Assembly (NCBI RefSeq): GCF_003575975.1
Contig: NZ_QQXK01000006.1
Coordinates: 1-64,000, forward strand
DNA from: Galactobacter valiniphilus
GTDB taxonomy: Bacteria > Actinomycetota > Actinomycetes > Actinomycetales > Micrococcaceae
Direction: 5' to 3'
DNA: 64,000 nt
Within the stretch, counting starts at the first letter, position 1. Each line of letters starts with the position of its first letter. The notes below the pieces were generated by a model, which worked only from the letters and a program-made list of their open reading frames with translations, ran no database searches and was not told the DNA's origin. The position numbers and the translations under genes are program-made. Below, piece by piece: positions 1 to 6,206 of the stretch.

Positions 1-188
1 TCGACTTCGGTGACCAGCAGCGGGTCCGCTACCGCGGCCGCAACGTCGTCGCGCGGTGCTTCAACAAGCTCAAGCAATGGCGCGGGATCGCGATGCGCTC
101 AGACAAGACCGCCCGCAACTACCACGCCGGCCTCTGCCTCGCCGCGACACTCCACTGGCTCACCAGCACCTTTAGCAACACGGCCTAG
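1..188 (+). mobile_element. Right end of an IS5-family insertion sequence, cut by the window edge
   Basis: Only the terminal part of the element is in view: the C-terminal transposase codons and the presumed right tip. The last transposase codons read into a CTAG tetranucleotide at 185-188. IS5-family elements of the IS427 type commonly insert at CTAG or TA targets and have tips resembling GGCCGTGTTGC, which is what the reverse strand shows just inside 184. The exact right boundary (184 to 188) is inferred, because the left inverted repeat and its target copy lie outside the window. Confidence 0.7.
3..188 (+). CDS. IS5-family transposase, C-terminal fragment (5' end outside window)
   Basis: The frame starting at base 3 is open to a TAG at 186-188 and encodes 61 residues: YRGRNVVARCFNKLKQWRG near the start, then a KTARNYHAGLCLAATL segment. 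This is the usual end of DDE transposases of the IS5/IS427 type: the conserved R and K residues follow the catalytic Glu, and the hydrophobic helix closes the domain. The catalytic residues themselves lie upstream of the window, so activity cannot be judged. The stop codon is shared, on opposite strands, with the stop codon of the secreted protein gene that converges on it. The fragment is recognised by family resemblance only. Confidence 0.8.
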   Translation, partial: DFGDQQRVRYRGRNVVARCFNKLKQWRGIAMRSDKTARNYHAGLCLAATLHWLTSTFSNTA

Positions 189-1069
189 GAGACCTTCTTC
201 GCGCCGCTCGTGCGCGCAACGGTGGTGTACCCGGCACGTTTGCCGGTGACCTTCACCGAGATCTTCTTGCCCTTGTCCGCGCGGGTGAGGGTGTAGCTCG
301 CCTTGGTTGCGCCCTTGATGCTCTTGCCGTTGCGCAGCCACTGGTACGACAGGCGCGTGCCGCTCGCCCAGCCGGTGGCGCGCGCCGTGACCTTCTTTGC
401 CACCTTCGCGGTGCCAGAGACGGCGACCTTGCCCGCCTTCGAGGCGCCGGCGGCCACCTTGACGGCCTTGGAGGCGGTCGTGACAGGCTTGTAGTTGTAC
501 GCGCTGCGGGTGATCTTCACGCTGACCTTGTGGCCGGCGTCGGAGGCCGTGAGCTTGTACGTGGCCTTGGACGCGCCCTTGATGGCTTTGCCGTCACGAA
601 GCCAGGCGAACTTCAGGGCCTGCTTGGGTATCGCCTTGGAAGCGAACTTGGCTGAGAGCGTCGAGCCGACTCGTGCGGTGCCGGTCGCAGATGTGGTCGC
701 CTTGGGCTGGGCCTTGAACGCAGCCTTGTATTCGTCCCAGAATTCTTGAATAGTCCATTTGGCCATGGGATTTACCCACAAGCAATCCTGGCGCCCCGGT
801 TCCCAGATGCCCATCTTTCGCTCGTACCAGCCCTCTGCCCTGGCGGTGTCGAACATGTCGGCCATCTTGTCAAATTCGTGGATGCGGTGCTCGGAGACGG
901 TGATCCGATCCTCCCAGCCGCGGTCGGTGTAGACCGTCAGGACGCTGCAAAATTGGTGGTCACTGTCATTCAGGGGTGCCGAGGCGTAAGCCCCAGGGGC
1001 AGCTGCCATCAGGGTGAGGGCGAATGCAGTGGCGGTCGTGGCGGCCACCTGCTTGAGAGCACGGAACAC
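185..1069 (-). CDS. Secreted protein with two Ig-like surface repeats
   Basis: This 294-residue protein starts at GTG 1069 behind a good AGGAG site. Residues 1-29 form a Sec signal peptide with a likely cleavage at AYA|S. Residues 30-120 are a unique polar, Trp-rich region with cysteines in FCSV and DCLW. Two tandem repeats of about 83 residues follow (about 123-206 and 212-294). Each has a VGSTLSA or VAKKVTA strand, a W-LR-GK-IKGA core and a closing KVSVKI or KISVKV strand. Repeats of this kind are common in exported actinobacterial proteins as Lys-rich Ig-like beta domains. A cell-surface binding or structural role is inferred. Its TAG stop is the point where the IS5 element abuts, yet the second repeat is complete. 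Confidence 0.8.
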   Translation of the reverse strand: MFRALKQVAATTATAFALTLMAAAPGAYASAPLNDSDHQFCSVLTVYTDRGWEDRITVSEHRIHEFDKMADMFDTARAEGWYERKMGIWEPGRQDCLWVNPMAKWTIQEFWDEYKAAFKAQPKATTSATGTARVGSTLSAKFASKAIPKQALKFAWLRDGKAIKGASKATYKLTASDAGHKVSVKITRSAYNYKPVTTASKAVKVAAGASKAGKVAVSGTAKVAKKVTARATGWASGTRLSYQWLRNGKSIKGATKASYTLTRADKGKKISVKVTGKRAGYTTVARTSGAKKVS

Positions 1070-1155
1070 GGAGTCTCCTAGTCGGGCAGGGCGAAGCGAT
1101 GAGCACCAGGGTAATCGATCGATAGGCGACTACGGGCGCTGCGCCTCGTGTTTCC

Positions 1156-1404
1156 CTATGCAGGCTGCGATGCGTTCTCCAGCAAGTGGCCGATGGCCCC
1201 GCCCTCGGAGGTGAGGAGGTCGACTGGAGGGCGCCACATGTGCTCGCCCGCTTCCAGCTGCGTGCCGTCGGCTTTCGAGAAGCGAAGCGATCCGACGATC
1301 CACTCGGACGGCGTTTCGCCGGTGATCGTGGCCGGCGTTCGCCGCTCGACGTTGGAGAGCCCGTACTGGCTGATGAGTACGGCGTCGCCGACGGCCGGCG
1401 TCAT
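1156..1404 (-). CDS. Small hypothetical protein, possibly the 3' remnant of an IS-interrupted gene
   Basis: From ATG 1404 the frame encodes 82 residues beginning MTPAVGDAVLISQYG and ending LLENASQPA. It is well balanced, with periodic hydrophobic residues and an internal GEHMWRPPVDLL segment, so it looks coded rather than shadow sequence. No family is recognised. The same frame stays open upstream (Pro/Ala-rich) as far as the left end of the IS3 element at about 1499, and no ribosome binding site is obvious before 1404. It may therefore be the tail of a longer gene whose 5' part was displaced by the insertion. The secreted protein gene lies downstream on the same strand. Confidence 0.4.
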   Translation of the reverse strand: MTPAVGDAVLISQYGLSNVERRTPATITGETPSEWIVGSLRFSKADGTQLEAGEHMWRPPVDLLTSEGGAIGHLLENASQPA

Positions 1405-1476
1405 GAACCCGCCGCCGGGCGCAGCCGCCGGGCGCAGCTGCGGGGCCGGCGACCAGGTGGTCTCCTGATAGCCGAG

Positions 1477-1491
1477 TGAAGCGCCCTGGGT
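1477..1491 (+). repeat. Extra copy of the IS3 terminal sequence outside the element
   Basis: Fifteen bases reading TGAAGCGCCCTGGGT match the reverse complement of the right IS3 tip (2791-2805) at 14 of 15 positions. They lie in the same orientation as the left tip, 22 bp outside it. The similarity stops after the GGGT. This may be a remnant of an earlier related insertion or a small duplication of the element end. Confidence 0.6.
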
Positions 1492-1536
1492 CTGATGGTG
1501 GATCGCCCTGGGTTTCGTTCCGTTCTTCAAGCAAGG

Positions 1537-1851
1537 ATGGAAACGATGAATCTGAAGTACTCGCCCGAGATGCGGGAGAAGGCGTTGCGGATGCTGGATG
1601 AGGCGAAGCCTTCGCATCCGAACCTGATGGCCGCGGTGCGTCATGTCGCGGGGCTTCTCGGCATGAGTGCGGAGACGTTGCGGGTGTGGCATCGCCGTCG
1701 CGAGGTCGACGCGGGCCAGCAGCCCGGTGTCTCGACCGATGTTGCCGAGGAGATCTAGCGGCTGCGGCGTGAGAAGGCTCAGCTGCGGAAGGCGAACGAG
1801 GTCCTCAAAGCCGCGGGCGTGTTTTTCGCGAAGGAACTCGACCGGCCTTGA
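1537..1851 (+). pseudogene. IS3-family transposase OrfA, interrupted by an amber codon
   Basis: The frame opens at ATG 1537 (METMNLKYSPEMREKAL) and has the helix-turn-helix of IS3 OrfA proteins: about residues 5-60, with SAETLRVWHRR as recognition-helix region. Codon 74 is TAG (1756-1758). The same frame then continues with the leucine-zipper-like tail (RLRREKAQLRKANEVLKAA) to a TGA at 1849-1851. Intact relatives normally have a Gln at this point, and CAG to TAG is a single change. The product would lack the zipper needed for OrfA multimerisation and for OrfAB fusion. Confidence 0.85.
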
Positions 1852-2783
1852 CCGACATGATCCGCTTCATCGACGAGCATCGGGATCAGTTCGGGGTCGA
1901 GTTCCTCTGCCGCGTCCTGCGGGACGTGGTGCCAGGGTTGGTCACCTCCCGCGGGTATCGCGCCGCGAAGACGCGCGTGCCCTCGGCCCGGCAGCTGCGT
2001 GATGAGCTGCTCGTGCCGGAGATCCGCCGTCTTCATGAGGAGAACTACGGCGTCTACGGGGTGCGGAAAATGCATGCGCTTCTGTGACGGCAGGGGTGGG
2101 GTGTCGGTCGTGACCAGAGCGCCCGCCTCATGGTGCTCGCGGGAGTGCGCGGGGCGGTGCGGTCGAAGAAGGTGTTCACCACGAAGTCTGATCCGACGAT
2201 CCCGCAGCCGCAGGACCTCGTCAAACGCGACTTCACTGCTTCTGCGCCGCGGCGGCTGTGGGTCGCGGACATCACCTATGTCGCGGCATGGGCGGGATTC
2301 GCGTATGTCGCTTTCGTGATCGACGTGTTCTCCCGGATGATCATCGGGTGGAACGTCGCTTCCACACTGAAAGCCGATGTGCTGCCGCTGCAGGCGCTGA
2401 ACGTGGCCGCCTTCAACGCGGCGGGTCCGCTCGATGAGCTCATCCATCACGCCGATCGCGGGTCGAACTACCTGTCCGTGGTCTACACGGATCGGATCGT
2501 CGAGATCGGCGCGAAACCCTCCACGGGGAGCGTGGGCGACAGTTACGATAACGCCCTCGCCGGGGCTGTCAACGGGCTCTACAAGACGGAACTGATCCGC
2601 CGCCGAGGCCCGTGGCGGACGATCAAGCAGGTCGAGCTCGCGACACTCGAGTACGTGTGGTGGTGGAACAACTCCCGCCTCCACGGCGAACTCGGATACC
2701 GCACGCCTGCCGAGGTCGAGGCCGCGCACAACGCTGACCAAGAATCACCCCAGCCGGCCATCGTCGGACAAGGAACCCGATAG
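1848..2783 (+). pseudogene. IS3-family transposase OrfB with internal stop and lost catalytic Glu
   Basis: The frame overlaps the orfA stop (possible TTG 1848 or ATG 1857) and runs to TAG 2781-2783, about 311 codons. Codon 80 is TGA (2085-2087). Translation in the same frame on both sides (VRKMHALL, then RQGWGVGRDQSARL) is standard OrfB, so this is a nonsense mutation and not a frameshift. The DDE domain shows D141 (WVADITYV) and D203 (HHADRGSNYLS). Exactly 35 residues after D203, where the DD(35)E motif needs Glu, the codon at 2562-2564 is GGG (Gly, in DNALAGAVNGLYK). The protein is therefore both truncated and catalytically dead. Confidence 0.9.
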
Positions 2784-2805
2784 GAACGAAACCCAGGGCG
2801 ATTCA

Positions 2806-3154
2806 AACGTCTTGAATGGAGCCCCCGCGTTGACACTTGTTTCGCAGGCGGCTCCACGCCTCGGAAGTCTTCCTGACGTCACCTCGTCCCGGCGTACCGT
2901 TATGTGCCTGACCGGAGCAATGGGCCTGACGCCGCCCTCAGCGACGGATATCAAATCTGGCCGACGGCGTGGATGCCGTACGACAGCAATTCGCGCCTCC
3001 GCGAACCTTGCGAAGGGCCGCTTTACGTCGTGTGTGGCCGGTAGCCTGGAGCTTACCGAGCGTCAAGATTATCTTACCGACCTCGGTAAGCTAGATGACC
3101 GAGGCTGGTAGGCTAGCGGGTCATCTGAGTACAGAGCTGGACGGAGGTGGACAC
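2806..3154. other. Non-coding stretch between the IS3 element and dinB
   Basis: No convincing gene is visible. A 99-codon frame on the plus strand (2812-3111) has no family resemblance and no ribosome binding site. The stretch holds an 11-bp inverted repeat (3050-3060 and 3082-3092), a TAGGCT hexamer at 3109-3114 that may be the dinB -10 element, and the dinB ribosome binding site at 3143-3148. Its base composition is less GC-rich than the neighbouring genes around 3060-3090. Confidence 0.5.
3050..3092. promoter_or_regulatory. 11-bp inverted repeat upstream of dinB, possible operator
   Basis: AGCTTACCGAG (3050-3060) is perfectly repeated in inverse at 3082-3092. A further CTTACCGA copy lies in the spacer at 3073-3080. 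It sits just upstream of a likely -10 hexamer (TAGGCT, 3109-3114) for dinB. It does not match the actinobacterial LexA box (CGAAC-N4-GTTYG). There is no T-run, so a repressor or activator site is more likely than a terminator. Confidence 0.4.
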
Positions 3155-4483
3155 ATGGTGAATCTGAGCCAGCCCCTGGAATCTCGCGCGACAACGGCAA
3201 TTTCGGCGCGACCTAGAGCCGCCGGGGGTGCTCGGATTCGTCCCCGCGTCATCGCGCATGTCGATATGGACGCCTTCTACGTCTCGGCCGAACGGCTGGA
3301 TCGGCCCGAGTGGCGCCAGCGGCCCCTCATCGTGGGCCACGACGGCCCGCGCTCCGTGGTGCTCTCGGCCTCCTATGACCTGCGCGCCCTCGGCGTGCAC
3401 TCCTCGCAGCCAGTGGCGCAGGCCAAGCGGCTCGCGCCCCACGCCATCGTGGCCGAGCCCCGGCACGCCCGCTACCAGGAGCTCTCGGCCGGCATCATGG
3501 CGACCCTGCGCCAGCTCAGCCCGGCCGTGGAGCAGGTGAGCGTGGACGAGGCCTACCTCGACCTGAGCGGCGCGCTGCGCGGGCGCGGCACCCCCGAGGA
3601 GCTCGCCGCCCGCATGCGGGCCGGGATCCGTGAGGCGGTGGGGCTACCGGCTTCGGTGGGGCTGGCCCCCAACAAGTTCCTCGCCAAGATGGCCTCGGGG
3701 CGGGCCAAGCCCGACGGCATCTTCTCCATCCCGCCCGCGCGCGTGCACGAGTTCCTCGATCCCCTGCCCATCGGCGAGCTCTTTGGCGTGGGCGAGGCCA
3801 CCGCGCGCTCCCTGCGGCTGGCCGGCTATTCCACGGCGGGCCAGCTCGCCGCCGCCCGGCCCGAGGAGGTCTCGAAGCTGCTGGGGCAGGGTGCCATGAA
3901 GCTGGCGCTGCTCGCCCGCGGCATCGACGACCGCCCGATCGTGACCGAGCGCGAGGAGAAGAGCCTCGGCGCCGAACACACCTTCGGGACCGACATCACC
4001 GATCCGGCCACGCTGGAACGCACCCTGCTCTGGCTCGCCCACCGCGTGGCGGAGCGGGCGCGGGCGGCGGACCGGCTCGGGGAGGTCGTGGCGCTCAAGA
4101 TTCGCTGGGAGGACTTCACGACCCACTCCCGCCAGCGCCGCCTCGAGCGTCCAAGCGACGCCGCGGCCGAGCTCGCCGCCGCAGCGGTCTCGCTCATGCG
4201 CGCGCTGCCCCAGCCGCTGCCGCCCGTGCGCCTGATCGGCCTGCGCCTCGACTCGCTCACGCCCGCCGGCACCGGCCTGCAACTGAGCCTCGACTCCACG
4301 CAAGACGCGCGCCGGGACGCCGAGGAGACCATGGATCGGATCAACGCGCGCTTCGCCGGGGCGGTGGGGCCGGCCTCGCTGCTGGGCGCCGGCAGCCCGC
4401 GGCGCCGCATAGAGCGTGGGGACGAGGCCGGGGTGGCGGAGGGCCCAGCAGGGAATTCGCCGGGAGCGCAGGGCAGCGGCTAG
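3155..4483 (+). CDS. dinB: DNA polymerase IV (Y-family translesion polymerase)
   Basis: This low-fidelity polymerase copies past damaged template bases. The 442-residue product starts at ATG 3155, behind GGAGGT at 3143-3148; the frame is open further upstream but without a good site. Residues 31-45 hold the palm motif HVDMDAFYVSAERL with metal-binding D37, and SVDEAYLDL supplies D131 and E132. The helix-hairpin-helix segment (LFGVGEATARSLRLAGY) and a little-finger domain (about 270-385, with GLRLDSLT) follow in the usual order. A terminal beta-clamp-binding peptide is not obvious in the disordered tail after residue 400. It is probably monocistronic. No clear SOS box is visible. Confidence 0.93.
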   Translation: MVNLSQPLESRATTAISARPRAAGGARIRPRVIAHVDMDAFYVSAERLDRPEWRQRPLIVGHDGPRSVVLSASYDLRALGVHSSQPVAQAKRLAPHAIVAEPRHARYQELSAGIMATLRQLSPAVEQVSVDEAYLDLSGALRGRGTPEELAARMRAGIREAVGLPASVGLAPNKFLAKMASGRAKPDGIFSIPPARVHEFLDPLPIGELFGVGEATARSLRLAGYSTAGQLAAARPEEVSKLLGQGAMKLALLARGIDDRPIVTEREEKSLGAEHTFGTDITDPATLERTLLWLAHRVAERARAADRLGEVVALKIRWEDFTTHSRQRRLERPSDAAAELAAAAVSLMRALPQPLPPVRLIGLRLDSLTPAGTGLQLSLDSTQDARRDAEETMDRINARFAGAVGPASLLGAGSPRRRIERGDEAGVAEGPAGNSPGAQGSG

Positions 4484-4621
4484 GTGCCTGGGCCCAATAC
4501 GTCATAGGATGGGAGGAATCCTTGAGGGAGGGGGAACCGGGGAGAGCCTCGGTTCGTTTTCCCGTGCACAGGGAGAAGAACACCCCGCCCACGAGGCGGA
4601 CCATACGAGGTGGAGGACACC
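4484..4621 (+). promoter_or_regulatory. Intergenic region with probable promoter for the DUF3040 gene
   Basis: A TAGGAT hexamer at 4505-4510 fits an actinobacterial -10 element and would give a leader of about 105 bases before the DUF3040 start. No good -35 hexamer is visible. A GGTGGAGG ribosome binding site lies at about 4610-4617. Confidence 0.35.
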
Positions 4622-5017
4622 ATGCCGCTGTCGGAGCACGAGCAGCGTCTGCTCGAGGAGATGGAGAAGCAGCTCCACGCCGACCCGCAGTTTGCGGATT
4701 CCCTGCGCCAGGCCGAATCCGCCGGGCGCTACTCCACGCGCAACATCGCCATCGGCCTGCTCATCGCGGTGGCCGGCCTCGCTGTGGTGCTCGTGGGCAT
4801 CTCGCTCTCGAGCATGGCAGTGATCGGCATCGCCGTGGGTGTCATCGGCTTCTTCCTGATGTGCTTCGGCGTGTACCTGGCCCTCTCCAAGCGCGGCTCC
4901 GCCGGCGGCGATTCGCTCGGCTCGGGCGGCGCGGCCGCTGCCCCGCCCAAGCGCTCCTCTTACCTGCAGCGCCTCGAGGCGGAGTGGGACGAGCGCCGCA
5001 GGGGCGAAAACAACTAG
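4622..5017 (+). CDS. DUF3040 family small membrane protein
   Basis: The 131-residue product starts at ATG 4622 after a strong GGAGG site. The N-terminal MPLSEHEQRLLEEMEKQL is the signature of the actinobacterial DUF3040 family. Two transmembrane helices follow (about residues 41-62 and 66-87), then a Gly/Ala-rich linker and a basic C-terminal segment (SSYLQRLEAEWDERRRGENN). Both termini are expected in the cytoplasm. The family commonly lies just upstream of mraZ in actinobacteria, which suggests a link to division or envelope growth, but no function has been established. A hairpin terminator closes the transcription unit. Confidence 0.9.
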   Translation: MPLSEHEQRLLEEMEKQLHADPQFADSLRQAESAGRYSTRNIAIGLLIAVAGLAVVLVGISLSSMAVIGIAVGVIGFFLMCFGVYLALSKRGSAGGDSLGSGGAAAAPPKRSSYLQRLEAEWDERRRGENN

Positions 5018-5061
5018 GACCTCCCCGGCGACGAGCGCCGAGACGAAGGACTCCCATCAGC

Positions 5062-5090
5062 TGGGGCCCGGCCAGGACGGCCGGGCCCCA
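5062..5090 (+). terminator. Hairpin terminator after the DUF3040 gene
   Basis: TGGGGCCCGGCC (5062-5073) pairs perfectly with 5079-5090 around a 5-base loop. No long T-run follows, which is usual for high-GC actinobacterial terminators. Confidence 0.75.
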
Positions 5091-5121
5091 ACTGTTTGCG
5101 TGCCGAGCCAGCGTCCTCCCG

Positions 5122-5165
5122 CCTTCCTCCACGACGCCCTCCACCTTCCTCCACCGCGCCCTCCA
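5122..5165. repeat. Two tandem 22-bp units with four inverted GTGGAG motifs
   Basis: The units at 5122-5143 and 5144-5165 differ only at two adjacent bases. They place CTCCAC at 5127, 5139, 5149 and 5161. Read on the minus strand these are GTGGAG motifs, the same hexamer as in the mraZ promoter boxes. Confidence 0.6.
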
Positions 5166-5506
5166 CTTCGCTCCCGCGCCGCCCCGATTTCGCCCCCCGG
5201 CGCGCGAGGCGAGGCGGCCCACACGGCTGGGCCATCCGCCGTCGGGCGGGACCGTGGGAGCCGCCGGCGACCCAGACAGCCGCGCCGTGGCGCGGATCCG
5301 CGCCCGCCAAGCGCCGGCCCGGCATCCACGCCGGGCCGCCCAGGCCCGCCCCGGCACCGTCGCGGCGGAACCAGCGCGGCGCGCCGACGCGGGCTTCCCA
5401 GGGAGTGCACAGGCTCCGTGCCCTCCACCTTCCACCACCGCCTCGGATCCCAGCAATGACGCGGAAGTGTGCCCAGCGGCACGCCCCCGAAACCCCCGTT
5501 TTTCCG

Positions 5507-5538
5507 TTGACAGTGGAGGGTTGTGGAGTAAAGTGGGG
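5507..5538 (+). promoter_or_regulatory. mraZ promoter overlapped by three MraZ boxes
   Basis: A TTGACA -35 hexamer (5507-5512) and a TAAAGT -10 hexamer (5529-5534) are 16 bp apart. Three direct repeats lie inside this promoter at an exact 10-bp period: GTGGAG at 5513, GTGGAG at 5523 and GTGGGG at 5533. MraZ is a known autorepressor that binds tandem GTGG- or TGGG-type repeats ahead of its own gene, so feedback repression of the dcw operon is expected. Confidence 0.85.
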
Positions 5539-5594
5539 CGAACTGGAAGACCAAGGGGTTCCGGAGGCGTCGTCCGCCTCCTTCACATGAGGGG

Positions 5595-6035
5595 GTGGCG
5601 AAGCTGTTCCTCGGGACCTACACGCCCCGTCTCGATGAGAAGGGGCGGCTCATCCTCCCGGCCAAGTACCGGGACGAGCTCGGCAACGGGCTGGTCCTCA
5701 CGCGGGGCCAGGAACGGTGCATCTACGTCTTCAGTGCCAGGGAATTCGAGCGGGTCCACGAGCAAATGCAAGCGGCCCCGCTTTCTTCTCGGCAGGCGCG
5801 GGATTACATCCGCGTGTTCCTCTCCGGGGCGTCCGACGAAATGCCGGACAAACAGGGGAGGGTCACGATCCCGCCGCCCCTGCGCCAGTACGCGGGCCTC
5901 GACCGCGAGGTCACCGTCATCGGCGCGGGCAACCGGGCGGAGATCTGGGACAGCACGTCCTGGAACTCGTACCTGGAGGAAAGGGAGCAATCCTTCTCCG
6001 AGACGGATGAGGAGATCATTCCGGGCCTGTTCTAG
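5595..6035 (+). CDS. mraZ: Transcriptional regulator MraZ
   Basis: First gene of the division and cell-wall cluster, 146 residues from GTG 5595 behind GAGGGGG. Two SpoVT/AbrB-like DNA-binding halves are visible: residues 5-50 with the [14 protein letters not shown] motif, and residues 80-125 with [15 protein letters not shown]. In known MraZ proteins these halves assemble into a ring that binds tandem repeats and represses its own operon. Matching boxes overlap the promoter just upstream. A long hairpin and a 171-bp gap separate it from rsmH. Length and motifs are typical of the family. Confidence 0.97.
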   Translation: MAKLFLGTYTPRLDEKGRLILPAKYRDELGNGLVLTRGQERCIYVFSAREFERVHEQMQAAPLSSRQARDYIRVFLSGASDEMPDKQGRVTIPPPLRQYAGLDREVTVIGAGNRAEIWDSTSWNSYLEEREQSFSETDEEIIPGLF

Positions 6036-6074
6036 GGCTTCGGAGCTCTCGCTGGGATGCGGTCTCCTCCCCGT

Positions 6075-6122
6075 TTCCCAAGGATCCTGACTCAACTTCC
6101 CCTGAGTCAGGCTCCTTGGGAA
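6075..6122 (+). terminator. Long hairpin between mraZ and rsmH (attenuator or processing site)
   Basis: The arms 6075-6094 and 6103-6122 pair over 20 bp with one internal mismatch (T6085/C6112) around an 8-base loop. No T-run follows. As the rest of the cluster lies downstream, it may attenuate read-through or stabilise the mraZ message rather than end transcription completely. Confidence 0.6.
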
Positions 6123-6206
6123 GCGGTGGGGGACCGGACCCCAGCGCGGGTCTCCGCCAGCATCACCCGCTGCCAGGCTCGCCAAGAATGAGGGACGAGG
6201 TTTTTC

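Larger units (their letters stand above)
1499..2805 (+). mobile_element. IS3-family insertion sequence, complete ends but inactivated transposase
   Basis: The element is 1307 bp, with 23-bp terminal inverted repeats at 1499-1521 and 2783-2805. They are identical except at the third base and begin TG and end CA, as IS3-family tips do. It carries overlapping orfA and orfB in the order and size expected for IS3. The flanking bases (ATGG on the left, AACG on the right) do not form a target duplication, so the copy is old, rearranged, or its boundary was altered. Both frames contain in-frame stop codons and the catalytic Glu is replaced, so it should be unable to move by itself. Confidence 0.85.
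5091..5594 (+). promoter_or_regulatory. 500-bp leader region of the dcw cluster
   Basis: No gene is supported here. The first part (5122-5165) has two 22-bp near-identical tandem units rich in CTCCAC, that is, GTGGAG on the other strand. The rest is GC-rich with no recognisable coding pattern. The mraZ promoter and its MraZ boxes lie at 5507-5538. The long spacer separates the DUF3040 unit from the cell-division cluster. Confidence 0.5.

Noticed and set aside
3001-3020. Possible LexA box upstream of dinB at CGAACCTTGCGAAG
   Set aside because: The second half does not give GTTYG, so it fails the actinobacterial SOS consensus.
2812-3111. 99-codon plus-strand frame between the IS3 element and dinB
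   Set aside because: No ribosome binding site, no motif, and it crosses the inverted repeat and the presumed dinB -10 region.
5430-5460. CCACCTTCCACCACC tract as part of a CRISPR or repeat array
   Set aside because: There are no regularly spaced direct repeats with unique spacers; it is only low-complexity GC-rich DNA.
4522-6090. 522-codon plus-strand frame across the DUF3040 gene, the dcw leader and mraZ
   Set aside because: It overlaps two real genes in another frame and is made of Arg/Pro/Ser-rich sequence with no domain.
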